Source: Streptomyces liliifuscus
GTDB taxonomy: Bacteria; Actinomycetota; Actinomycetes; Streptomycetales; Streptomycetaceae
NCBI RefSeq assembly: GCF_016598615.1
Contig: NZ_CP066831.1
Span: 3,472,001-3,536,000, forward strand
Direction: 5' to 3'
DNA length: 64,000 bases
Below are positions 27,101 through 34,734 of the stretch, piece after piece. Each line of letters opens with the position of its first letter. The stretch's first letter is position 1. Under the pieces are notes generated by a model. The model searched no databases. It saw only the letters and a list, made by a program, of their open reading frames with translations, and was not told the origin of the DNA. A program made the position numbers and the translations under genes.

Positions 27101-27926
27101 TGCGCAGCAGGGCAACGGACAGTTCGTCCGCCCGGACGTCTTCGGTACGCCGAATCCTTCCGGCGCCGGCCAGAACCCGTCCGCGGGCGGCCAGTACAAC
27201 CGCCAGGACCCCGCCGCCACCGGCCAGTTCCCGATGCCCGGCTACGACGGTGGTTCCACCGGTCAGTACGCGGCACCGGGTCAGGACGTTCAGCAGAGCC
27301 ACACCGGCCAGTTCCCGGCGCCGAACCACGGCGAGCGGCAGGGCGGCGGCACCGGGCAGTTCGAGCGTCCCGGCGCCAATGGCTCGAACGGCACCAACGG
27401 CTCCCGCCCCCAGCGTCCGCAGTCGCGTCGGCGTCCCGCGCTCCCCCAGGAGCCCGAGGCACTGCCGCCGGCGACGGGTCCCGGTGACGGGCGTACACCG
27501 CTGTACGACACCCTGGAGACCAACTGGTTCAACCAGGCCCAGGCGGGCAACGGCGAGCAGGCACCGCAGCAGCAGCCCGCACAGGCTGCTCCCGCGGCAC
27601 CGCAGCGTCCGGCGCCCGCCGCATCAGGGTCCGCCTCCTGGCGGACCACCCCCAATGACGAACTCGGCCGGCAGGCCGAGCGGGTACGCCAGCCCTCCGC
27701 GGGTGGCGTGACCGTCTCGGGTCTGCCGCGCCGGGTCCCCCGCGCGAACCTCGTCGCGGGGACGGCTCAGCAGCAACAGCACCAAACCGGTCCGCAGGTC
27801 TCGCGTGCGCCCGATGACGTACGCGGCCGGCTGACCAATCTTCGTAGGGGCATCCAGCAGGGCCGGCAGGCCGGCAACGGCCAGACCGGCAGCTTCCCCA
27901 GCCCCACTCACCAGCAGGAGCGTTAG
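24141..27926 (+). CDS. cvnA1: Conservon sensor protein CvnA1, 1261 aa
   Basis: CvnA proteins are membrane sensor-kinase-like parts of actinobacterial conservons. After a Gly/Pro-rich cytosolic start come TM1 (about 96-114), an extracytoplasmic nitrate/nitrite-sensor-like helical domain (116-406), TM2 (407-430), a HAMP-like segment, a DHp-like helix with His in LDHLATRMRRNGENLL (about 552), and an HATPase domain with N box ELLENATSFSS and G1 HDTGIGLS. The last 530 residues are Pro/Gly/Gln-rich and disordered, with many TGQF/TGQY/SEFP-type repeats. They end in a conserved block GGVTVSGLPRRVPRANL...APDDVRGRLTNLRRG. GTG at 24141 has AGAGGTTG 8 nt upstream, the same as cvnA2. Confidence 0.9.
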   Translation: MQGRFKRDGSASAEPEPHGGTGTGSSPQHAQNQGPAGAGDGGERSSRPGAPKGAQGKGGPTAVTGGPGAPPAAPPKAKNPSGPGSRIALRNWRISTRLVSLLALPVVAATSLGALRISDTMDEIQQLENMKLLTDMTKQATELAAALQEERDKSAGPLANGTKASDFTVKGVRDKTDRARAAFMEGTHELDDAGNNENLDGVRDNVVAIATQLNTLSGIRNNAFQDEKNSSQSVESYHRLIEQLLGLSQDMAEATSNPEMIQRTRALAAFSTAKEYASIQRAVIAAALPATDATYGDLSENDRQYGLSAFENQKAELTSFASIYEGNSRELTKPLDEPSPTIKAADTYAERVLRRENGLQLRDKRSYLDWVDADSSKIQEMSKIELTLLNEMEQKARELRNEAEQEAIISGALILLVLGVSLVGAFVVARSMIRSLRRLQDTATKVAQDRLPELVKQLSESDPQDVDTSVESVGVHSKDEIGQVAAAFDDVHREAVRLAAEQALLRGNVNAMFTNLSRRSQGLIQRQLSLISELESREADPDQLSSLFKLDHLATRMRRNGENLLVLAGEEPGRRWTRPVPLVDVLRAAASEVEQYERIELSAVPTTEVAGRVVNDLVHLLAELLENATSFSSPQTKVKVTGHALPDGRVLIEIHDTGIGLSPEDLAAINERLASPPTVDVSVSRRMGLFVVGRLSQRHGIRIQLRPSDSGGTTALVMLPVDVAQGGKKVPGNKQGQGVPNSGGPAAAQAAAGVAAARRGGAGGGPALGAGAPTGGNGGRLNAGPQRGQVGAGTGARAALPRPDAGGRPGGPGGSRGPQQPPQGRPAPAGAGAPQAFNDFGGNDSGRQDAFGGGRQDTMGGNNRGPVPPQPQQRPTGGDQGRRPPQQPQLPPRGGPRAELPGGNPQPRVPSWSDDNAQPPVPRSSMDAPRGHEEPDATSQMPRINDRQGPGGPASTSEFPRIDDRQGAGSTGEYPRPDYDAPRSGAGAQQGNGQFVRPDVFGTPNPSGAGQNPSAGGQYNRQDPAATGQFPMPGYDGGSTGQYAAPGQDVQQSHTGQFPAPNHGERQGGGTGQFERPGANGSNGTNGSRPQRPQSRRRPALPQEPEALPPATGPGDGRTPLYDTLETNWFNQAQAGNGEQAPQQQPAQAAPAAPQRPAPAASGSASWRTTPNDELGRQAERVRQPSAGGVTVSGLPRRVPRANLVAGTAQQQQHQTGPQVSRAPDDVRGRLTNLRRGIQQGRQAGNGQTGSFPSPTHQQER

Positions 27927-28349
27927 TTGAGCCAGATGAGCCAGGCGGCACAGAACCTCAACTGGTTGATCACCAACTTCGTTGACAACACCCCCGGGGT
28001 GTCCCACACCGTCGTCGTTTCCGCCGACGGACTCCTTCTGGCGATGTCCGAGGGCTTTCCGCGCGACCGCGCCGACCAGCTCGCGGCCGTCGCCTCCGGA
28101 CTCACTTCACTCACGGCCGGTGCCTCCCGGATCTTCGAGGGCGGCACCGTCGCCCAGACGGTCGTCGAGATGGAACGCGGCTTCCTCTTCCTGATGTCCG
28201 TCTCGGACGGATCGTCCCTCGCGGTCCTCTCCCACCCGGACTGCGACATCGGCCTTGTCGGATACGAGATGGCTCTGCTCGTCGACCGTGCGGGTGCGGT
28301 GCTCACGCCGGATCTGCGGGCCGAACTTCAGGGCAGCCTGCTTCACTAG
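27927..28349 (+). CDS. cvnB1: Conservon roadblock/LC7 protein CvnB1, 140 aa
   Basis: This is a Roadblock/LC7-fold protein (VVVSADGLLLAMSEGFPRD, then AVASGLTSLTAGASRIFEGG and LVGYEMALLVDRAG). It is the conservon subunit thought to bridge the sensor and the GTPase-like CvnD, by analogy to MglB. TTG at 27927 directly follows the cvnA1 stop and has AGGAG 6 nt upstream; an ATG at 27936 gives a 3-residue shorter form. It is nearly identical to CvnB2. Confidence 0.92.
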   Translation: MSQMSQAAQNLNWLITNFVDNTPGVSHTVVVSADGLLLAMSEGFPRDRADQLAAVASGLTSLTAGASRIFEGGTVAQTVVEMERGFLFLMSVSDGSSLAVLSHPDCDIGLVGYEMALLVDRAGAVLTPDLRAELQGSLLH

Positions 28350-28468
28350 TCAGGTTTTACGTACGTCCGAATTTCACCGAACGTCCGCACAATCCGTCGG
28401 CCGCCCTCCCCCCACCGGCCCCGTCAGACGGCACGACTGACCGACCTGCTGTCCCGCCCGGAGGATCA

Positions 28469-28867
28469 ATGACCCCGCCCACCGCCTCTCATGATCCGTA
28501 CGCACAGCCGTACGAGGATGAGGGCGACCAGCCGCTGGTACGTCCGTACGCGATGACCGGCGGCCGGACCCGGCCGCGCTACCAGCTCGCCATAGAGGCA
28601 CTGATCAGCACAACGGCCGACCCGGCGCAGCTGATGGGGCTGCTCCCGGAGCACCAGCGGATCTGCCACCTCTGCCGTGAGGTGAAGTCGGTGGCCGAGG
28701 TGTCGGCCCTGCTGTCCATGCCCCTGGGCGTGGCACGGATTCTCGTCGCGGACCTCGCGGAGGCCGGACTCGTCGCGATCCACCAGCCGGGTGGCGACGA
28801 GAGCAATGGCGGCGCCCCGGACGTGACACTGCTCGAAAGGGTGCTCAGTGGACTTCGCAAGCTCTGA
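28469..28867 (+). CDS. cvnC1: Conservon DUF742 protein CvnC1, 132 aa
   Basis: DUF742 proteins have a winged-helix-like core: LVRPYAMTGGRTRPRYQLAIEAL, HQRICHLCREVKSVAEVSALL, PLGVARILVADLAEAGLVAIHQP. A Cys-x-x-Cys (CHLC) is present. The function is unknown; the fold suggests DNA- or protein-binding. The ATG follows GGAGGATCA. The 3' end overlaps cvnD1 by 20 bp. A 119-nt gap separates it from cvnB1. Confidence 0.92.
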   Translation: MTPPTASHDPYAQPYEDEGDQPLVRPYAMTGGRTRPRYQLAIEALISTTADPAQLMGLLPEHQRICHLCREVKSVAEVSALLSMPLGVARILVADLAEAGLVAIHQPGGDESNGGAPDVTLLERVLSGLRKL

Positions 28868-29423
28868 CGGAGGTCGGGCGACCACCTCCGCGAAGATCGT
28901 GGTGGCGGGTGGCTTCGGCGTCGGCAAGACCACGTTCGTGGGTGCCGTCTCCGAGATCAACCCGCTGCGCACCGAGGCCGTCATGACGTCCGCCTCGGCG
29001 GGCATCGACGACCTCACCCACACCGGGGACAAGACGACGACCACCGTCGCCATGGACTTCGGCCGTATCACCCTGGACCAGGACCTGATCCTGTACCTGT
29101 TCGGTACGCCCGGCCAGGACCGTTTCTGGTTCATGTGGGACGACCTGGTACGCGGCGCGATCGGTGCCGTCGTGCTCGTGGACACCCGCCGTCTCGCCGA
29201 CTGCTTCCCCGCGGTCGACTACTTCGAGAACAGCGGACTGCCGTTCGTCATAGCCCTGAACGGCTTCGACGGACACCAGCCGTACACCCCCGACGAGGTC
29301 CGCGAGGCCCTGCAGATCGGCCCGGACGCCCCGATCATCACGACGGACGCCCGCCACCGCGCGGACGCCAAGTCGGCGCTGATCACCCTGGTCGAGCACG
29401 CCTTGATGGCTCGTCTGCGCTAG
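28848..29423 (+). CDS. cvnD1: Conservon P-loop GTPase-like protein CvnD1, 191 aa
   Basis: This is a small Ras-like nucleotide-binding protein. The P-loop is GGFGVGKTTFVG, switch region TTTVAMDFG, G3-like FGTPGQDRFWFMWDD, and G4-like ALNGFDG in place of NKxD. In conservons, CvnD interacts with CvnB and CvnA at the membrane. The GTG start lies inside the cvnC1 end with a 20-bp overlap. A hairpin terminator follows at 29618. It is almost identical to CvnD2. Confidence 0.93.
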   Translation: MDFASSDGGRATTSAKIVVAGGFGVGKTTFVGAVSEINPLRTEAVMTSASAGIDDLTHTGDKTTTTVAMDFGRITLDQDLILYLFGTPGQDRFWFMWDDLVRGAIGAVVLVDTRRLADCFPAVDYFENSGLPFVIALNGFDGHQPYTPDEVREALQIGPDAPIITTDARHRADAKSALITLVEHALMARLR

Positions 29424-29522
29424 GGATCGTCGTGCGAAGGGCTATGTCCTGGCAGGCCTGGCACACAAGTTGGCAACGCCGTACGGCAGTTGTCGTAGAC
29501 GCACTGGAGCCGGCTGTGTCGT

Positions 29523-29551
29523 TTGACACGGTCGGCCTTGGTGTTCATAAC
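29523..29551 (+). promoter_or_regulatory. Consensus-like promoter between the conservons
   Basis: A perfect TTGACA (29523-29528), a 17-nt spacer and CATAAC (29546-29551). It lies before the terminator at 29618, so it would not directly drive cvnA2 unless readthrough occurs. Confidence 0.5.
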
Positions 29552-29557
29552 GTTTCG

Positions 29558-29647
29558 ACAGAGATATCGAGTGGCACCGACACGCGTCGCGGTCGTCTGA
29601 TGCCGCTGTGCTCACAAAGGCCCCGCCTTTTGGCGGGGCTCGCTCTT
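29558..29647 (+). ncRNA. Candidate small RNA between cvnD1 and cvnA2
   Basis: The region is bounded by the promoter-like TTGACA-N17-CATAAC and the terminator hairpin. The transcript would be about 90 nt, and no protein of usual composition is encoded. Alternatively the hairpin only ends the cvn1 mRNA and the promoter belongs to cvn2. Confidence 0.3.
29618..29647 (+). terminator. Terminator of conservon 1
   Basis: GGCCCCGCC-TTTT-GGCGGGGCT with a following CTCTTTAT. The 386-nt gap continues to cvnA2 with a second hairpin CACTCGGAA/TTCCGAGTG at about 29676-29701 ending in TTTGG. Confidence 0.8.
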
Positions 29648-29809
29648 TATGACCGTTTTATCTAGGGCTTACATCACTCGGAATCCTTGGTTCCGAGTGT
29701 TTGGACGAGCACACCCTGACGTGCTGGAATGCCAGAACTGCCCAGTAGTAAGGGCCGGAAGACACACGCGGCACGACGAAGGTGCACACGCCGAGAGGTT
29801 GTTGGTCGA

Positions 29810-32800
29810 GTGAGGCGTAGCAAGAACGGTCCCGAGCCGTCGGCACGGGGCAACTTCACCCCGCCGCCGCGCGGAGCGGCACCCGCACATGTGTCCGGCT
29901 CGGAGCCGGCGGCCCCACCCCCGAAGAGCGGCGGACGTCTGTCCCCGCGCAACTGGCGTGTGCCGACCAGGCTGAACGCCATTCTCCTCATACCCGTGAT
30001 CGTCGGGCTCGTCATGGGCGGCTTCCAGGTGAAGAGCTCCATCGACACCTGGCAGGAGGCGCAGGACGCGGAGAAGGTCGCCAAGATCGTCGACGCGGCC
30101 GGGCAGTACGCCGAGGCGCTCCTCAACGAACGTGACGTCTCCGCCCAGCCGCTGCTGGAGGGCGACCGCGACAACGCGACGGTCAAGCAGGCCCGCGCCT
30201 TCACGGACGCGAAGCAGGACGCGTTCCACAAGGAAGTCGTCGGAATGCCGGCCGGTCAGGGCCTGGAGCGCCGGCTGAACCTGGTGGAGCAGGCCGAGCC
30301 GACGCTGCCCCAGGTCCGCAAGACCGCCTTCACCACCGCGATGGACCCGACGAAGACCGAAGAGGGCTACGTCACCGTCGAGCACCTCCTCATGGAGTTC
30401 TCGAACGAGCTGGGCCTCGGCACGGGCAACATCACGAGCTACGGCCGCACCGTGTACGCCGTCGCCCTGTCGAAGGGTGCCGCCTCGCTGCAGCGCTCGA
30501 TCGGCATGCACCTCCTGGTGAAGCCCAGCAGCAACGAGAAGATCCGCAGGCAGCAGGTCACGGCCTTCACGTCGTACGCCTATCTCGAGAACGTGGCCGT
30601 CCAGGAGTACGTCTCCGGCGGTACGGCGCAGGACGCGGCGCGTCTCAAGCAGGTCATGGCCGAGAAGGAGGCCGACGGCAAGAAGCTCGCCGCCGAGGCC
30701 AAGAGCAAGACCGAGGCGGCCGGCGGCACCTACAAGGCCCCGCCCTCCATGACCGGCATGATCCAGGCCATCGCCACCGGGGCCTCCCCCAGCGACCTGG
30801 CCCAGCAGGGCGTCACGCCCGAGACCTGGATGGCGGCCTCCACCCTCAAGTTCGACGGCTACAGCGAGGTCGAGCAGGAGCTCATCAACCGGGCGGTGAG
30901 CGACGCGGGCGACATCGCCACCGACGCCCAGCGCGACGCCTTCGTCAACGGCGCCATCGTCATCGTGGCCCTGCTCGCCGCCTTCATCATCGCCGGCCTC
31001 ATGGCACGCCAGATGAGCCGCTCGATGCGCCAGCTGCGCAACGCGGCCTTCGGTGTCGCCGAGCAGCGCCTGCCGATGCTGGTCGACCAGCTCTCGCGCA
31101 CCGACCCGGGCCGGGTCGACACCCGGGTCACGCCCATCCCGATCACCACCACGGACGAGATCGGCGAGGTCGCCCGCGCCTTCGACCAGGTCCACCGCGA
31201 GGCCGTACGACTGGCCGCCGAGCAGGCCCTGCTCCGTGGAAACATCAACGCGATCTTCACCAACCTGTCGCGCCGCAACCAGTCCCTGATCGAGGGCCAG
31301 CTGACCCTCATCACCGAGCTGGAGAACAACGAGGCCGACCCGGACCAGCTGGAGAACCTCTTCCGGCTGGACCACCTCGCGACCCGTATGCGCCGCAACG
31401 GCGAGAACCTCCTGGTCCTCGCCGGCGAGGAGCCTGGCCGCCGCTGGGACCAGCCGGTCCCGCTGGTCGACGTGCTGCGCGCCGCCTCCTCCGAGGTGGA
31501 GCAGTACGAGCGCATCGAGCTCTCCGGCGTACCGGAGGCCGAGATCCACGGCCGCGCGGTCACCGACCTCGTGCACCTGCTGGCCGAGCTCCTGGAGAAC
31601 GCGACCACGTTCTCCTCGCCGCAGACCAAGGTCCGCGTCACCGCGACCCGTCTCCCGGACGGCCGCATCATGGTCGAGATCCACGACAAGGGCATCGGCC
31701 TCACCGCCGAGGACTTCGCGGACATCAACCACAAGCTGGCCAACCCGCCGACCGTCGACGCCGCGATCTCGCAGCGCATGGGTCTGTTCGTGGTCGGCCG
31801 GCTGTCCGACCGGCACGGCATCCGCGTCCAGCTGCGTCCCTCGGGCGAGCAGGCCGGTACGACCTCGCTCGTCATGCTGCCCGACATCATCACGCACGGT
31901 GGTGGCGGCGAGCAGGCACCGCAGCGCGACGAGTTCACCGTCTCGCAGATCATCCCGGAGCAGCAGCCCTTCGGCGGCGAGGAGTTCCAGAGCGCCGGCC
32001 AGCAGCCGATGCGTACGGCCGCGGAGCTGGGCTTCGACGACAGCCGCTACGCCGAGGTCCCGGACGACATACGCGAGCTGGACCCCGTGGGCCGTTCGCT
32101 GATGCGTGAGGAGCGCCGGGCGGCCCTGGAGGCCCAGACGCACGGCGAGCTGGAGGGCGCGTCCCCGTCGTTCAACGGCGAGTTCGACCCGCAGCAGGGC
32201 TACGACAACGGTCAGCAGGCCTTCGACAACGGCGCAGCGGCGTACGACAACGGCGCGGCCGCGTACAGCGAGGCGCCCGCGTACGACCAGCAGACGCCGT
32301 ACGAGGAGCCGCAGCAGGCGTCGTACGACGAGACGTACTTCCCGGCCAATGGCGGGTACCCGGAAACCCCCTATGCGGAGCCCGTCCAGGAGGAGCCCCA
32401 GCCGGCCCACGCTCCCGCGCGGGACAGCTTCTCGGCCTTCGAGGAGCAGTCCTACCAGGACGACTGGCCGCAGCAGGACACGTACCAGAACGGCTACCGT
32501 TCCGAGTACGCTCCCGAAGCGGAACCCGTGCAGGCCGCTGACGTGGCCGAGCAGGACCGCGTAGGCTTCGAGCGTCCGGGAACGGCCTCTCCCGCCGCCC
32601 ACGCGCTGACCGACGCCGGGCTTCCGCGCCGCGGATCCACCGACGCCGGGCTTCCCCGCCGCGGCTCCACCGCGAGCGCGGGCGGCCAGCAGTCCGTGGG
32701 CCAGGAATCGCCGGCTCCCTTCGGTGGCGGCAACGACGGCAACTCGAGCGGCGGCAAGGGCGACTGGCGGTCGAACAACGACCAGATGTGGCAGCGCGCC

Positions 32801-33052
32801 GAGCAGCTGAAGAAGCCCAAGGCGGGCGGGGTCACCTCCTCCGGCCTGCCGAGGCGTGTGCCCAAGGCCAATCTGGTCGAGGGCACCGCGGAATCGACCC
32901 CACAGGGCGGCCCCCAGGTCTCCCGCGCTCCCGAGGACGTCCGGGGCAGGCTGAGCAACCTGCGCCGAGGGGTCCAGAGGGGGCGTAACGCAGGAAGCGA
33001 AACGAACGGCCAGGGCTTCGGTCCTGACAGCACCTACAACCAGGAGCGTTAG
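29810..33052 (+). CDS. cvnA2: Conservon sensor protein CvnA2, 1080 aa
   Basis: The architecture is the same as CvnA1: basic/Pro-rich start, TM1 (NAILLIPVIVGLVMGG), long extracytoplasmic helical domain, TM2 (GAIVIVALLAAFIIAGL), HAMP, DHp-like LDHLATRMRRNGENLL, and HATPase (ELLENATTFSS, HDKGIGLT). The sensor domain has little visible identity to that of CvnA1, while kinase-like parts are almost identical. The tail is acidic and Gln/Tyr-rich with YDNG/YDQ repeats and a duplicated AGLPRRGST, and ends with the conserved GGVTSSGLPRRVPKANL...APEDVRGRLSNLRRG block. GTG at 29810 is chosen for the AGAGGTTG 8 nt upstream. Confidence 0.9.
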   Translation: MRRSKNGPEPSARGNFTPPPRGAAPAHVSGSEPAAPPPKSGGRLSPRNWRVPTRLNAILLIPVIVGLVMGGFQVKSSIDTWQEAQDAEKVAKIVDAAGQYAEALLNERDVSAQPLLEGDRDNATVKQARAFTDAKQDAFHKEVVGMPAGQGLERRLNLVEQAEPTLPQVRKTAFTTAMDPTKTEEGYVTVEHLLMEFSNELGLGTGNITSYGRTVYAVALSKGAASLQRSIGMHLLVKPSSNEKIRRQQVTAFTSYAYLENVAVQEYVSGGTAQDAARLKQVMAEKEADGKKLAAEAKSKTEAAGGTYKAPPSMTGMIQAIATGASPSDLAQQGVTPETWMAASTLKFDGYSEVEQELINRAVSDAGDIATDAQRDAFVNGAIVIVALLAAFIIAGLMARQMSRSMRQLRNAAFGVAEQRLPMLVDQLSRTDPGRVDTRVTPIPITTTDEIGEVARAFDQVHREAVRLAAEQALLRGNINAIFTNLSRRNQSLIEGQLTLITELENNEADPDQLENLFRLDHLATRMRRNGENLLVLAGEEPGRRWDQPVPLVDVLRAASSEVEQYERIELSGVPEAEIHGRAVTDLVHLLAELLENATTFSSPQTKVRVTATRLPDGRIMVEIHDKGIGLTAEDFADINHKLANPPTVDAAISQRMGLFVVGRLSDRHGIRVQLRPSGEQAGTTSLVMLPDIITHGGGGEQAPQRDEFTVSQIIPEQQPFGGEEFQSAGQQPMRTAAELGFDDSRYAEVPDDIRELDPVGRSLMREERRAALEAQTHGELEGASPSFNGEFDPQQGYDNGQQAFDNGAAAYDNGAAAYSEAPAYDQQTPYEEPQQASYDETYFPANGGYPETPYAEPVQEEPQPAHAPARDSFSAFEEQSYQDDWPQQDTYQNGYRSEYAPEAEPVQAADVAEQDRVGFERPGTASPAAHALTDAGLPRRGSTDAGLPRRGSTASAGGQQSVGQESPAPFGGGNDGNSSGGKGDWRSNNDQMWQRAEQLKKPKAGGVTSSGLPRRVPKANLVEGTAESTPQGGPQVSRAPEDVRGRLSNLRRGVQRGRNAGSETNGQGFGPDSTYNQER

Positions 33053-33053
33053 T

Positions 33054-33476
33054 GTGAGCCCGATGAGCCAGGCGGCGCAGAACCTGAACTGGTTGATCAC
33101 CAACTTCGTGGACAACACCCCCGGGGTGTCCCACACGGTGGTGGTCTCCGCCGACGGACTCCTTCTGGCGATGTCCGAAGGGTTCCCGCGTGACCGTGCC
33201 GACCAGCTGGCGGCCGTCGCGTCGGGTCTCACCTCGCTGACCGCGGGCGCGTCCCGCATCTTCGAGGGCGGGAGCGTGAATCAGACGGTTGTGGAGATGG
33301 AGCGGGGATTCCTGTTCATCATGTCCATTTCCGATGGATCGTCGCTCGCAGTACTCGCACATCCGGAAGCGGACATCGGTCTCGTCGGGTACGAGATGGC
33401 CCTTCTGGTGGACCGTGCCGGTACGGTCCTGACGCCTGATCTGCGTGCGGAGCTCCAGGGGAGCCTTCTCAACTAG
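33054..33476 (+). CDS. cvnB2: Conservon roadblock/LC7 protein CvnB2, 140 aa
   Basis: The same Roadblock/LC7 fold as CvnB1, with most differences conservative (for example GGSVNQ versus GGTVAQ). GTG at 33054 begins one nt after the cvnA2 stop, and AGGAG lies about 8 nt upstream. A hairpin separates it from cvnC2. Confidence 0.92.
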   Translation: MSPMSQAAQNLNWLITNFVDNTPGVSHTVVVSADGLLLAMSEGFPRDRADQLAAVASGLTSLTAGASRIFEGGSVNQTVVEMERGFLFIMSISDGSSLAVLAHPEADIGLVGYEMALLVDRAGTVLTPDLRAELQGSLLN

Positions 33477-33496
33477 CAGACAAGCGATGCTTTTTG

Positions 33497-33526
33497 GCGT
33501 CCCGTGGCCTTAAGGTTTCGGGACGC
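33497..33526 (+). promoter_or_regulatory. Inverted repeat in the cvnB2-cvnC2 gap
   Basis: GCGTCCCG (33497-33504) and CGGGACGC (33519-33526) pair perfectly around a 14-nt loop. It may alter the ratio of CvnB2 to the CvnC2/CvnD2 pair. The corresponding cvn1 gap is also unusually long at 119 nt. Confidence 0.45.
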
Positions 33527-33568
33527 GGCTCCACATTGATGGGCCCGGCACAGTCGGAGGAGGAGAAA

Positions 33569-34150
33569 GTGGCAACACCCCCAGGCGGTTCGTCTTCGGG
33601 CAACTGGTCCTATGGCCCTGGCCAGGGCCAGGGCGGGAACGACTCGCCGAACCGGTACAACTTCCCCTCCGCACCGTCTCCGCGGCGCCAACAGCCCTAC
33701 GCACCCCAGGGCCCCGGGCCCTCCCCGTACGACCAGCCGTCGGCGCCGCGCATCCAGCCCGTGCAGCCGCAGCGGCGCTCTCCCGAACCGTCGCCCGCGG
33801 GGGGCGCCAGCAACCCGCTGGTCCGCCCCTACGCCATGACGGGCGGCCGCACCAGGCCTCGGTATCAGCTCGCCATCGAGGCACTGGTGCACACCACCGC
33901 GCAGCCGCACCAGATGCAGGGCCAGCTGCCCGAGCATCAGCGGATCTGCAACCTCTGCCGGGAGATCAAGTCGGTGGCCGAAATCTCGGCCCTCCTGACG
34001 ATCCCTCTCGGCGTGGCCAGGATCCTCGTCGCCGACTTGGCGGAGGCGGGCCTGGTCGCCATCCATCAGCCCGGCGGCGACGAGAACGCCGGCGGTCAGC
34101 CAGACGTGACTTTGCTCGAAAGGGTGCTCAGTGGACTTCGCAAGCTCTAG
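33569..34150 (+). CDS. cvnC2: Conservon DUF742 protein CvnC2, 193 aa
   Basis: The C-terminal 115 residues match CvnC1 closely (LVRPYAMTGGRTRPRYQL to DVTLLERVLSGLRKL). A further N-terminal extension of about 80 residues, rich in Pro, Gly, Ser and Gln, is absent from CvnC1. GTG at 33569 follows GGAGGAGGAGAAA, an excellent site; an ATG at 33539 is a less likely start. The gene ends with a 20-bp overlap into cvnD2, the same as in conservon 1. Confidence 0.9.
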   Translation: MATPPGGSSSGNWSYGPGQGQGGNDSPNRYNFPSAPSPRRQQPYAPQGPGPSPYDQPSAPRIQPVQPQRRSPEPSPAGGASNPLVRPYAMTGGRTRPRYQLAIEALVHTTAQPHQMQGQLPEHQRICNLCREIKSVAEISALLTIPLGVARILVADLAEAGLVAIHQPGGDENAGGQPDVTLLERVLSGLRKL

Positions 34151-34712
34151 CGGAGGGCCTTCCCGCTCCACCACGTCCGCGAAGATCGTGGTGGCGGGCG
34201 GCTTCGGCGTGGGCAAGACCACGTTCGTCGGGGCCGTCTCGGAGATCAACCCGCTGCGTACCGAGGCCGTCATGACGTCCGCTTCGGCGGGCATCGACGA
34301 CCTCACCCACACGGGAGACAAGACCACCACCACGGTGGCCATGGACTTCGGCCGTATCACCCTGGACCAGGACCTGATCCTGTACCTGTTCGGTACGCCC
34401 GGCCAGGACCGTTTCTGGTTCATGTGGGACGACCTGGTACGCGGCGCGATCGGCGCGATCGTCCTGGTCGACACCCGCCGTCTCGCCGACTGCTTCCCCG
34501 CGGTCGACTACTTCGAGAACAGCGGACTGCCGTTCGTGATCGCCCTGAACGGCTTCGACGGCAACCAGCCGTACAACCCGGACGAGGTCCGGGAGGCGCT
34601 CCAGATCGGGCCCGACACCCCGATCATCACCACGGACGCCCGCCACCGCGCGGACGCCAAGTCGGCGCTCATCACCCTGGTGGAACATGCGTTGATGGCC
34701 CGCCTGCGGTAG
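34131..34712 (+). CDS. cvnD2: Conservon P-loop GTPase-like protein CvnD2, 193 aa
   Basis: It is nearly identical to CvnD1: P-loop GGFGVGKTTFVG, FGTPGQDRFWFMWDD, ALNGFDG. The only length change is a 2-residue insertion near the N-terminus (GGPSRST versus GGRAT). The start lies in the cvnC2 end. Long stretches match CvnD1 even at third codon positions, so the duplication is recent or kept similar by conversion. Confidence 0.93.
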   Translation: MDFASSSGGPSRSTTSAKIVVAGGFGVGKTTFVGAVSEINPLRTEAVMTSASAGIDDLTHTGDKTTTTVAMDFGRITLDQDLILYLFGTPGQDRFWFMWDDLVRGAIGAIVLVDTRRLADCFPAVDYFENSGLPFVIALNGFDGNQPYNPDEVREALQIGPDTPIITTDARHRADAKSALITLVEHALMARLR

Positions 34713-34734
34713 CCGACGGCGCTCAGCCGAACGA

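Noticed and set aside
29669-33259. 1196-codon open frame antisense to cvnA2
   Set aside because: Leu/Arg/Gly/Val-rich shadow caused by third-position GC of cvnA2; no start signal or domain.
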